Shown: piece after piece, positions 26,425-34,446 of the stretch
Layout: every line of letters starts with the position of its first letter
Numbering within the stretch: position 1 is the first letter of the stretch
From: a virus
IMG/VR virus record: IMGVR_UViG_3300027754_004386
Location: 1-62,652 of that record
Direction: 5' to 3' (one strand)
Length of the DNA stretch: 62,652 bases
Notes under the pieces: model-generated
Seen by the model: only the letters and a program-made list of their open reading frames with translations
The model's database searches: none
What the model was told of the DNA's origin: nothing
Made by a program: the position numbers and the translations under genes

Positions 26425-26951
26425 TTAATTATTTAGGTGATGACATATTAGTAGATAGTGATATTGTATCTAAACAATATGTTAATATTGTTGGGTCTCA
26501 CGTCGCAATAGACAAGGGATTTTATTGTACAGTAAATGTGACTATTGGTGACTACACACATATAAGTCCGTACGTAACAATAATTGGGGGTAAAGATGGT
26601 CACCTCACTATGAAAGGGTTTAATAATATAATGGCTGGTGCCAGAATAATTTGTGGATCAGATAGATTTGACGATAGTGGATTATTTGGTTCAATGATAC
26701 CCAAAGACTTAAAAGGAAAACAAGTTGTTTCTCCAATCATTATGGAAGAATTTTCTAATGTAGGATCAAACGCAATAGTATTACCCGGATCAATATTAAG
26801 AAAAGGAGTACTTTTAACTGCAGGTAGTTTACTTATGGGTGATACTGAGGAATGGGGGGTTTATAAAGGTAATCCCGCAGTGTTAGTAAAAAAAATAGAC
26901 GGAACAAAAATAATAAATAATGCAAAAAAATTAGGATATAATGGATTATAA
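26421..26951 (+). CDS. Left-handed beta-helix (hexapeptide) acyltransferase
   Basis: A 176-residue protein built of hexapeptide repeats: VNIVGSHVAIDKGFYCTVNV, IGDYTHISPYVTIIGG, SNVGSNAIVLPGSILRKGVL and the closing GVYKGNPAVLVKKIDG. The last motif (YxGNPAxxxKK) is typical of sugar O- or N-acetyltransferases. It probably acetylates a sugar of the island's product using acetyl-CoA. It overlaps both neighbours (4 and 11 nt). A His acting as base is likely in the THISP or KDGHLTM region but cannot be fixed by eye. Confidence 0.9.
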   Translation: MINYLGDDILVDSDIVSKQYVNIVGSHVAIDKGFYCTVNVTIGDYTHISPYVTIIGGKDGHLTMKGFNNIMAGARIICGSDRFDDSGLFGSMIPKDLKGKQVVSPIIMEEFSNVGSNAIVLPGSILRKGVLLTAGSLLMGDTEEWGVYKGNPAVLVKKIDGTKIINNAKKLGYNGL

Positions 26952-27768
26952 TTTAAAATTTATAAAAATTTCACCAGAACATCAATTTGCGGGTGTAGGA
27001 TTTGCGGGTAATATTTTTATTACACTAAACGCGCTAACACACATCAACATTAACGATAGAATGCGTGTTGATATGGAAACAAACGAATGTGTTTGTACCG
27101 AAAAAAATGTTAATTTACATAATACTAATAATTGTTGGGAATATTATTTTGACCAAACAGGGAAGCCGGATATGCATAACCCAACGGAGATGAATAGTTT
27201 GTTATCTGCAAATATAAATTATGAGGATAGGAATATGTTTATGTATCCTGAAAATTTTGTAGAACTAAAAAATAAATTTTATAAATCTTTTAAGATAAAA
27301 AATCATATAACTACCATATTAGATGATTTTTATAATGAAAAAATAAAAAATAAAATTACTTTAGGAGTTCAAATAAGATTAACTGATATGAAACATTACC
27401 ACAATGTATCATCAGTTGATTTATATATATCAAAAATAAATCAAATTCTTATTGATACCCCCGATATTGAACAGATTTTTTTAGCAACGGATGATGGTAC
27501 CATTATAAATAAAGTAAAAGATAATGTTGGTGTACCAGTGATTTATTATACAGGTATGTTTAGATCTGACGAAAATAATTCACATATACATCCATATGAC
27601 CGTTTTATCCCCGTAAGGGATAATCACAGATATTTGTTAGGTATTGAATGTATGCAAGAAATTTTTACATTATCTAAATGTGATTTTCTTTTAAAAGCTG
27701 ACGTTTCTTCAGTATCAATCGTTGCAATTATATTATCTGAAAACATAAAAAAAGTTTATAAGTTATGA
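26941..27768 (+). CDS. Putative fucosyltransferase-like protein, divergent paralogue C
   Basis: A 275-residue protein with the same layout as paralogues A and B but with diverged motifs: FAGVGFAGNIFITLNALTHI, LGVQIRLTDMKHYHN (donor motif with Arg and Asp), QIFLATDDGTII and CDFLLKADVSSVSIVAI. The (A/S)TDD, GVxxR.TD and SSxS elements fit the O-fucosyltransferase/NodZ clan. It overlaps the acyltransferase gene by 11 nt and the SGNH hydrolase gene by 4 nt. The sugar specificity is inferred. Confidence 0.65.
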   Translation: MDYNLKFIKISPEHQFAGVGFAGNIFITLNALTHININDRMRVDMETNECVCTEKNVNLHNTNNCWEYYFDQTGKPDMHNPTEMNSLLSANINYEDRNMFMYPENFVELKNKFYKSFKIKNHITTILDDFYNEKIKNKITLGVQIRLTDMKHYHNVSSVDLYISKINQILIDTPDIEQIFLATDDGTIINKVKDNVGVPVIYYTGMFRSDENNSHIHPYDRFIPVRDNHRYLLGIECMQEIFTLSKCDFLLKADVSSVSIVAIILSENIKKVYKL

Positions 27769-28463
27769 TATACATTATTGGTGATAGTCACGTTTCGGTT
27801 TTTTCAGGCACTGATAAAACACATGATGGTCTTAGACACATACAACCTGAGTTTGGTACTTGTTACACTTTAAGTCAAGGGCAATTAAGAACACACATTA
27901 ATAGATTTGAGCAAAAAATACCGTTTTTTTGTCCAATAAAAATTGGGTCTAACACTGCGTATAATTCTTTTAATAAAATACCAAGAATTGAACAAGTTAT
28001 ATTAGAATATAAAATTACTAACGATGATTACATATTTTTATGTTTTGGTGAAATTGACATAAGAAACCATATTGGATTCAATTCAGAAAAAAATGGTAAT
28101 AGTATATCCGAAAGTATTAAAATATGTGTCGATAGATATGTAAAAACTATTATTTACTTTAAAAATAAAGGATTAAATGTTGGGGTTTATGCTTCTCCAT
28201 GCTCATCAATTGGTAATCAGACACCCATAGATTATGGGGATGTTTTTTTAAGAAATAAAATGACATTAGAATTTAACGAATATTTAAAATCTGAATGTAA
28301 AAAAATAAATGTACCAGTTAAAGACATAACCAAATTGATGATTCTACCTGACGGTAGTACCGATCAAAAATTTATAATGGATGATATACATCTTTCACAA
28401 GAGGCGATGCCACTTTTAATTAATGAATTTTCAGATATAATAAATGAACAGACAAAAAATTAA
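27765..28463 (+). CDS. SGNH/GDSL hydrolase-like protein
   Basis: A 232-residue protein. Block I is IIGDSHVS (Ser8 nucleophile), block III resembles FLCFGEIDIRNHIG, and block V is MDDIHLSQEAM near 203-213 (Asp and His of the catalytic dyad). Such SGNH proteins in glycan clusters act as O-acetyl esterases or, in longer forms, acyltransferases. No signal peptide is visible, so it acts in the cytoplasm or stays with the phage. Opposing acetyltransferase and esterase genes three genes apart suggest tuning of sugar acetylation (inference). Confidence 0.8.
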   Translation: MIYIIGDSHVSVFSGTDKTHDGLRHIQPEFGTCYTLSQGQLRTHINRFEQKIPFFCPIKIGSNTAYNSFNKIPRIEQVILEYKITNDDYIFLCFGEIDIRNHIGFNSEKNGNSISESIKICVDRYVKTIIYFKNKGLNVGVYASPCSSIGNQTPIDYGDVFLRNKMTLEFNEYLKSECKKINVPVKDITKLMILPDGSTDQKFIMDDIHLSQEAMPLLINEFSDIINEQTKN

Positions 28464-29250
28464 TTTAGTTGGTGGTGGTTTTAGTCATAGCCCATCGACT
28501 TCAGGATACGAACCATTATATATTGAATGGGTAAAAAATATCCAAACATCCCCAATTTCTATTTACGTTGATTATGGGATAAAGACAAATATAAACCCTA
28601 ATACTAAAAATTATGCTTGGTTATGTGAATCAAAAACAATAATACCTGATTTATATGAATGGGCAAAAAATAATATAGATTATTTAAAAAATAATTTTAT
28701 TTCAGTTTTTACTCACGATGTTGGATTAACAACCTTATCAGACATTTTTAAATTAACTCAATGTAGTGGTAAGTCTTTTATTAAAGATGGTAATCTTTAC
28801 AACAAAACTAAATTAGTGTCAATGATTGCGTCAAATAAAGTCATGTGTGAAGAGCACTCATATAGACAAAGTATTATTAAAAAATTTTCAAGTAAGTGTG
28901 ATCACTACGGTAGGGGGTATAATGAAATAATTAACAAAGAAGATGGGTTAAAAGATTATTGTTTTTCGTTTGTTATTGAAAATGCCACTTATTCTAATAT
29001 GTTTACAGAAAAAATTACCGATTGTTTTATGACGGGAACTATACCAGTATACTATGGAATGAAGAATATTGGTGATTTTTTTAATGATGACGGTATAATA
29101 ATTTTAGATGATGATTTTAATATTAACGATTTAAATTTTGAATTATACCTATCAAAAATTGATTCGGTAAAGGATAACCTTAAAAGGTCATTAGATTTAT
29201 TAGTTGCTGAAGATTATATATATTTAAAATTTTTAAAAAATGAAATTTAA
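28444..29250 (+). CDS. GT10-family alpha-1,3-fucosyltransferase-like
   Basis: A 268-residue protein. The GT10 signature is clear at about 178-215: KDYCFSFVIENATYSNMFTE, then KITDCFMTGTIPVYYG, with the conserved FxxxxEN, (E/T)K and GxxPVY(Y/W)G elements. Family 10 enzymes transfer fucose from GDP-L-fucose in alpha-1,3/1,4 linkage (Lewis-type structures); some bacterial members use related deoxy-sugars. The gene overlaps both neighbours (20 and 11 nt). Confidence 0.9.
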   Translation: MNRQKINLVGGGFSHSPSTSGYEPLYIEWVKNIQTSPISIYVDYGIKTNINPNTKNYAWLCESKTIIPDLYEWAKNNIDYLKNNFISVFTHDVGLTTLSDIFKLTQCSGKSFIKDGNLYNKTKLVSMIASNKVMCEEHSYRQSIIKKFSSKCDHYGRGYNEIINKEDGLKDYCFSFVIENATYSNMFTEKITDCFMTGTIPVYYGMKNIGDFFNDDGIIILDDDFNINDLNFELYLSKIDSVKDNLKRSLDLLVAEDYIYLKFLKNEI

Positions 29251-29953
29251 AACAATACAAAGTTTAGGGAGCCGATGTCAAAATTCTGAAATATTAAAAC
29301 ATTATGGATATAGGGAGTTTTCTGGGTTTTTTGATTTTATGAATACATCTAAAGTTGATGTAATAAAACATATACTATCTGACAATTTTAATGAAATTCT
29401 TAAAGAAAGTAATAATTTTAGTTTAATTTGTAATCAACTGACAATTGACCCTGAAACGGGTAATGAGTTACCAACATCTATAAGAACAAATAACAAATTT
29501 TATAATCCCGATTATAACAATATTCACACATCATTATTTCCACATCATGACTTAAACAATGAAAAGGATAAAAACCACTTCATTAAATGTAAAGAAAGAT
29601 TTTTAAAATTAAAAAACTTCAACACATTATTTAATTATACTTACAACATTTGGGAAAATAACATAACAACTAAAGATATGGAATTTTTTGTTGATGTTTT
29701 ATCTAAAAATTATAATTTTAAAAACTTTAAAATATGTTTTATTGGTGTTAATATATCAAACAATAGTGGTTTTAAATTGGTTGACTCTACCGACTTTTAT
29801 GATGTTTGGTCATTAACCATTAATAATAGTTTTACCGGTGGATTATTTAATAATAATGATGACAATGAAAATTATATAAAAATAATTAAATCTTATGACC
29901 TTGACCAAAATAGATTAAGCAAAGATGAAATTGATAATTTAAATAATGATTGA
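29240..29953 (+). CDS. DUF1796 putative papain-like cysteine peptidase
   Basis: A 237-residue protein. The start TIQSLGSRCQNSEILKHYGY with FSGFFDFMNT matches the N-terminal signature of DUF1796 (a putative papain-like family), in which the first Cys (here C14) is the proposed nucleophile. HTSLFPHHDL near 90-100 would carry the His. The family often sits inside capsule or glycan loci and its true activity is not established. It is the last gene before a 40-nt gap without a clear terminator. Confidence 0.7.
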   Translation: MKFKTIQSLGSRCQNSEILKHYGYREFSGFFDFMNTSKVDVIKHILSDNFNEILKESNNFSLICNQLTIDPETGNELPTSIRTNNKFYNPDYNNIHTSLFPHHDLNNEKDKNHFIKCKERFLKLKNFNTLFNYTYNIWENNITTKDMEFFVDVLSKNYNFKNFKICFIGVNISNNSGFKLVDSTDFYDVWSLTINNSFTGGLFNNNDDNENYIKIIKSYDLDQNRLSKDEIDNLNND

Positions 29954-29993
29954 CTTAATTTCTTAATATAGTTAATATTATTAAAAAACCATT

Positions 29994-30713
29994 ATGTCAT
30001 TTGAAATAATTAAAGAATTTGAAAAGTCAGTTGCTGATTTTTTTGGATCCAAATATGCGGTAGCAGTGGATTCTTGTACTCACGGAGTTGAGTTGTGTTT
30101 AAGATATACTAAATCTGATAAAATCAAAGTCCCTAAACATACTTATTTATCTATTCCGTTTTTATCTGAAAAGTTAAAAATTAAAATGGACTGGTCAGAT
30201 GAGGAATGGGTTGACTATTATTATCTAACAGATAAAGTTATTGATGCTGCGGTTTTATGGGAGAAAGGATCATATGTAGAAAACACTATGATGTGCGTAT
30301 CTTTTCAATATCAAAAACATTTAAGTTTAGGTCGTGGAGGTATCATACTATTAGACAATGAAGAAGATGCGAAAACACTTAAAAAAATGTCATACGATGG
30401 TAGAATTCCAGATATTCCTTGGCGAGATCAAAACATAGATACGATTGGTTATCATTATTATATGACACCGGAAACTGCAATGTTAGGTTTAGAAAAATTA
30501 GAAAATGCAATAAACACTAAACCAAGAAAATGGACTATAAATGATTGGCCCGATCTAACCCAAATGGTTATCTTTAAAAAAGAAGAAAATAACGTTTATA
30601 TTTACGAATCCACAAATGATCCTAACATTATAAGAAGAAGGAAGTTCGGTGAATATGATTTTTATGAATATTGTGAAATAAATAAAATAGATCCCTACTT
30701 ACAAACAAAATAA
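29994..30713 (+). CDS. Shortened DegT/DnrJ/EryC1-type sugar aminotransferase
   Basis: A 239-residue protein against about 360-380 for the family. Present are the N-terminal helix and phosphate-binding region (FEKSVADFFGSKYAVAVDSC, THGVELCLR), VIDAAVLWEKG (Asp contacting the cofactor) and SFQYQKHLSLGRGG with the PLP-binding Lys at 108. Absent is most of the C-terminal small domain and the long middle segment. GDP-4-keto-6-deoxymannose made by the adjacent Gmd is the substrate of GDP-perosamine-type DegT enzymes, so a linked step is possible. The truncation may instead mean a binding or degenerate protein. Confidence 0.75.
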   Translation: MSFEIIKEFEKSVADFFGSKYAVAVDSCTHGVELCLRYTKSDKIKVPKHTYLSIPFLSEKLKIKMDWSDEEWVDYYYLTDKVIDAAVLWEKGSYVENTMMCVSFQYQKHLSLGRGGIILLDNEEDAKTLKKMSYDGRIPDIPWRDQNIDTIGYHYYMTPETAMLGLEKLENAINTKPRKWTINDWPDLTQMVIFKKEENNVYIYESTNDPNIIRRRKFGEYDFYEYCEINKIDPYLQTK

Positions 30714-30731
30714 AAAAATAAAATTTAAAAA

Positions 30732-31733
30732 ATGAGTGAAATTAAAAAAGCGTTTATTACGGGTATTAACGGACAAGACGGCTCTTATTTGGCCGAATAC
30801 CTATTAGAGTTAGGTTATGAAGTTCACGGTATTATCAGAAGAAATTCAACAGTAGAATCACAACAAAGTAGATTTAATGATGAAATAAGAAATAAATTGA
30901 ACATTCATTACGGAGATCTATTAGATCAAGGAGGTATTGAAAAATTACTAGATCAGATACAACCTGATGAAATTTATAATTTGGCGGCACAAAGTCACGT
31001 TAGAGTTAGTTTTGATATTCCTCAATTTACAGTACAAACAAATTCTTTAGGAGTTTTAAATATTTTAGAAGCTTATAGAAGATCATGCCCAACTGCCAAA
31101 TTTTACCAAGCAAGTTCATCTGAAATGTTTGGAAATTCAGTAGATGAGGATGGGTTCCAAAGAGAGACAACCCCGATGAATCCTGTTAGTCCTTATGGAT
31201 GTTCTAAAGTTTTTGGTTATAACATTGTAAGAAATTATAGAAACGCATACGGATTACATACAACTAATGGTATTTTATTTAATCACGAATCACCAAGAAG
31301 AGGATCTAATTTTGTAACTAACAAAGTTGTAAAAACTGCGGTTGAAATAAAATTAGGTTTAGCGGATAAGTTAGAATTAGGTAATATGGATTCTTACAGG
31401 GATTGGGGTCATTCTAAAGATTACGTAAGAGCAATGCATATGATAATCAATAATGAAACTCCAGACGATTTTGTAGTGTCAACAATGACCACACATTCCG
31501 TAAGGGAAATGGTTGAATATGTTTTTAATAGATTAGATTTAGATTATACAAAATACGTAACCCAAAATGAAAAATTTTTAAGGGCGGAAGAATTAAAATA
31601 TTTAAAGGGAGACTCAACAAAAATCAGAACTCAATTGGGGTGGAAACCTGAGTACACTTTTGAAACGTTGATGGATGATATGATCGATGGGTGGATGATT
31701 AAATTAAATTCACATAACACTATTACAGTTTAA
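30732..31733 (+). CDS. gmd: GDP-mannose 4,6-dehydratase
   Basis: A 333-residue protein. It has the NAD(P)-binding GINGQDG (11-17), HGIIRRNST, GDLLD, the strongly conserved YNLAAQSHVRVSF (82-94), SSSEMFG (128-134, catalytic Glu) and PYGCSKV with Tyr155 and Lys159. NHESPRRG and RDWGHSKDYV are further Gmd hallmarks. It converts GDP-D-mannose to GDP-4-keto-6-deoxy-D-mannose, the precursor of GDP-L-fucose, GDP-rhamnose and GDP-perosamine. No GDP-fucose synthase is visible in the window. It lies between the aminotransferase and phoH genes. Confidence 0.95.
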   Translation: MSEIKKAFITGINGQDGSYLAEYLLELGYEVHGIIRRNSTVESQQSRFNDEIRNKLNIHYGDLLDQGGIEKLLDQIQPDEIYNLAAQSHVRVSFDIPQFTVQTNSLGVLNILEAYRRSCPTAKFYQASSSEMFGNSVDEDGFQRETTPMNPVSPYGCSKVFGYNIVRNYRNAYGLHTTNGILFNHESPRRGSNFVTNKVVKTAVEIKLGLADKLELGNMDSYRDWGHSKDYVRAMHMIINNETPDDFVVSTMTTHSVREMVEYVFNRLDLDYTKYVTQNEKFLRAEELKYLKGDSTKIRTQLGWKPEYTFETLMDDMIDGWMIKLNSHNTITV

Positions 31734-31734
31734 T

Positions 31735-32475
31735 ATGACAAGTAGAAAAAAACCAGCACAACAAAACGAAGAACCTGAAGGTAAACCGTTTTCAAAAAAA
31801 GATTTTATTAACACAGTTATAAAGAAAAAACAAAAAAACAAATTTTTATCCCCAAATCAAGAAGAGTATTACAATATTCTAAAAGAAAGTCAAATAACGA
31901 TTTGTTCAGGTCCGGCAGGTGTTGGTAAATCATATATCGCAATGAAGGCCGCTGTAGATCTTTTAATGGACCCAAATAACGCTTATGAAAAAATTATTAT
32001 TGTAAGACCGGCAGTTGAAGCTGAAGAGAAGTTGGGTTCGCTTCCGGGAAATTTAGAAGAAAAATTAGATCCTTATATTTTTCCTTCTTATTACTTATTA
32101 AATAAAATTATCGGTAAAGATGCTAGAGAAAAATTAAAAGAGGCTGAGATTATTGAAGTATTTGCATTAGCATATATGAGGGGTATGAATATTGATAATT
32201 CTATTTTAATTTTTGAAGAGGCTCAAAACGCAACCCCAAATCAAATGAAATTACTTCTAACAAGAATTGGGTTCAATAGTAAATTTTTCATATCAGGAGA
32301 TTTAGAACAAACAGACCGTTATAAAGACAAAAAACAATCAGGACTTTATGACTCACTTCAAAGATTTAAAAACATTAACGACATTGGGGTTTATGATTTT
32401 AGAAACGCCAAAAATGTTAGAAACCCTTTAATCAGTAAAATTTTAGAAAAATATGATGAAGAAAATAGGGATTGA
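31735..32475 (+). CDS. phoH: PhoH-like ATPase
   Basis: A 246-residue protein with Walker A GPAGVGKS (59-66), the IIVRPAVEAEEKLGSLPGNL segment, Walker B-like ILIFEEAQNA (157-166) and FISGDLEQTDR. This is the compact PhoH form common in marine and T4-like phages. PhoH is a predicted ATPase of the RNA-helicase-like P-loop class; its phage role is not settled. The first 35 residues are a Lys-rich leader. It overlaps the next gene by 23 nt. Confidence 0.95.
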   Translation: MTSRKKPAQQNEEPEGKPFSKKDFINTVIKKKQKNKFLSPNQEEYYNILKESQITICSGPAGVGKSYIAMKAAVDLLMDPNNAYEKIIIVRPAVEAEEKLGSLPGNLEEKLDPYIFPSYYLLNKIIGKDAREKLKEAEIIEVFALAYMRGMNIDNSILIFEEAQNATPNQMKLLLTRIGFNSKFFISGDLEQTDRYKDKKQSGLYDSLQRFKNINDIGVYDFRNAKNVRNPLISKILEKYDEENRD

Positions 32476-33106
32476 GATTAACGGGGTATTAAGGGATACT
32501 ATAAGTAAATTCACTCAGTTGTATGAAAAACATATGATAGAAGAAGAGGATCACGACGGTCAATCGTTTGAGGTTGATATTTCAGGTAATACCGAATCCC
32601 TTGTTTCTTCTGAAAAGTTTGAGTACAAAATTTTAAGTGAAGTAACATCATTAAATTTAATGGATCATTTTAAATTTAATGATGAAGACGACTTGTATAA
32701 TTTTATGTATAAAGATTTTGCAATGCAGATTTTTGGACACGCAGGATCTACGGAAACTTTTACATTTAACGATCTAAATGATTTATATATGAAATATAGA
32801 GACGATTATGATCTTTTAATTGTTTCAGATGAGATGGGCAAATCAAAACCAGCATCTTTATTTTTTCTTTCAAAGTTTGGATGCCAATTAGAAAAAGTAA
32901 AATTTTATTCAAATTCAACAATAAATTCAATGTGGGATGAAGTAGACGTTTTACTTACAGCAAATCCCTCACTATTATTAAATAAACCAAATGGTAAAAC
33001 TGTAGTAAAATACAAAACCATTTATAATCAAGATATCAAATCTGAATACGAAATAGAAACGTTAAAAGAATTTGATGAAATTTTAAAAAATATATTGGTA
33101 TGTTAA
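32453..33106 (+). CDS. HAD-like fold protein with altered catalytic site
   Basis: A 217-residue protein (start at 32453 or the next ATG at 32456). The N-terminus IGIEINGVLRD aligns with the HAD motif DxDGVLxD, but the two catalytic Asp are replaced by Glu and Asn. Further on, LLIVSDEMGKSKPASLFFLS resembles motifs II and III, and WDEVDVLLTANPSLL resembles the motif IV strand with its acidic pair missing. This suggests a nucleotidase or phosphatase fold that has lost phosphatase activity. It is placed directly after phoH. The fold call is by eye and tentative. Confidence 0.5.
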   Translation: MMKKIGIEINGVLRDTISKFTQLYEKHMIEEEDHDGQSFEVDISGNTESLVSSEKFEYKILSEVTSLNLMDHFKFNDEDDLYNFMYKDFAMQIFGHAGSTETFTFNDLNDLYMKYRDDYDLLIVSDEMGKSKPASLFFLSKFGCQLEKVKFYSNSTINSMWDEVDVLLTANPSLLLNKPNGKTVVKYKTIYNQDIKSEYEIETLKEFDEILKNILVC

Positions 33107-33372
33107 CATTTTTAGGAGAAAACTATTTCATAGATTTAGAAGTATTAGAAAGTAAAGTAAACCTAAGCGGGGAATTTATTCCAACGGGTGAGTCCGAGCA
33201 ACAAATCAGTGTTGTTAAATATGATATTTACAAAAATTTAATAGAGGTTATTTTAACTGAAAGAGAAGAGATGGATGAAAATTTAGGAATTCACAATTCT
33301 AATAATTTAACAATACCGTTTAAAATTGCATTCAATACACTTTTAATAAACAACATAATTAAAAAATTTTAA
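33100..33372 (+). CDS. Hypothetical small phage protein
   Basis: A 90-residue protein I do not recognise. It starts MLTFLGENYFIDLEVLESKV, has a short beta-strand pattern (ISVVKYDIYKNLIEVILTER) and ends in a hydrophobic helix. It overlaps the HAD-like gene by 7 nt and is 3 nt before the next glycosyltransferase gene. Confidence 0.55.
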   Translation: MLTFLGENYFIDLEVLESKVNLSGEFIPTGESEQQISVVKYDIYKNLIEVILTEREEMDENLGIHNSNNLTIPFKIAFNTLLINNIIKKF

Positions 33373-33375
33373 AAA

Positions 33376-34440
33376 ATGGATTTAGAAAGACTAGAAAAGA
33401 TGGAACAGTCCATCAAAAATTTGGAGGAGAGAACCTCAAGGATTTACTTTTTGGTTCAAGACACAAAAGGTAATCCAAAGGCAGGTATTAGACACATTTA
33501 TCAAATTGCCCTCACATTAAAAAATAACGGTTTTAATCCGATTATTATTCACGAGTCAAAGGACTATAAAGGAGTCGGTGAATGGTTAGGTAATGAATAT
33601 ATGGAATTACCTCATCAGACAATTGAAGGTGAAAACTTACAGATCTCACCTGAAGATTTAATTGTCATTCCTGAACTTTATGGTCACGTTATGGATCAGT
33701 TAAAAAACTTCCCTTGTGGTAAAATTGTTTTGTGTCAAGCATATGATCATATGTTAGAAACATTGGCACCAGGAACAGATTGGACTACTTATGGTTTTTA
33801 TAAATGTATTACCACTTCTGAATTTCAAAAAAATTACATTACAGAAGTAATGAGAGGAGTGAGTATTGACGTTATACAACCATTGATTCCTAATGAATTC
33901 TCTAAAAAAGACAAACCGTCAAAACCTATTATCTCAATTCACACTAGAGATCCAAGAGACACTTCAAAAATAATTAAAACGTTTTATTTAAAATATCCTC
34001 AGTTTAGATGGGTAACATTTAGAGATCTTAGAGGTATAAACCAAAATGATTTTGCAAAATTCCTTAAAGAATCGTTTGTTTCTGTTTGGGTTGATGTTGA
34101 ATCAGGGTTCGGTACATTTCCTTTAGAGTCAATGGCATCGGGTACACCAGTAATTGGAAAAGTACCAAATTTAAAACCTGACTGGATGACCGAAATGAAT
34201 GGTATTTGGACACACAACACAAACGAAATCGTTGATATTCTTTCAAACTACCTACAAAATTGGTTGGAAGATAATATTTCTGAAAATTTATATGTTAATA
34301 TGTCGGAAACCTCAAAAACATATCAAAATGAAGAAGAATTTAATGGAACAATTTTAAAATTATTTGGTGAATACTTTGATGGTAGAAAAACATCTTTCAG
34401 TGACCAAATTGAAAAACTAAAAATTACAGAAGAAAATTAA
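33376..34440 (+). CDS. GT-B glycosyltransferase-like protein
   Basis: A 354-residue protein. After a charged N-terminal helix comes a Rossmann lobe (RIYFLVQDTKGNPKAGIRHI, FNPIIIHESKDYKG, DLIVIPELYGHV) and a second lobe with PIISIHTRDPRDTSKII, VSVWVDVESGFGTFPLESMA and SGTPVIGKVPNL. The E(S/G)FGxxPLExMAxGxPVI block is the family 4 donor-binding motif. It uses a nucleotide sugar, with substrate unknown. The DUF-like small genes around it separate it from the main island, but direction and spacing (6 nt to the next GT) keep it in the same transcription unit. Confidence 0.8.
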   Translation: MDLERLEKMEQSIKNLEERTSRIYFLVQDTKGNPKAGIRHIYQIALTLKNNGFNPIIIHESKDYKGVGEWLGNEYMELPHQTIEGENLQISPEDLIVIPELYGHVMDQLKNFPCGKIVLCQAYDHMLETLAPGTDWTTYGFYKCITTSEFQKNYITEVMRGVSIDVIQPLIPNEFSKKDKPSKPIISIHTRDPRDTSKIIKTFYLKYPQFRWVTFRDLRGINQNDFAKFLKESFVSVWVDVESGFGTFPLESMASGTPVIGKVPNLKPDWMTEMNGIWTHNTNEIVDILSNYLQNWLEDNISENLYVNMSETSKTYQNEEEFNGTILKLFGEYFDGRKTSFSDQIEKLKITEEN

Positions 34441-34446
34441 TTTATT

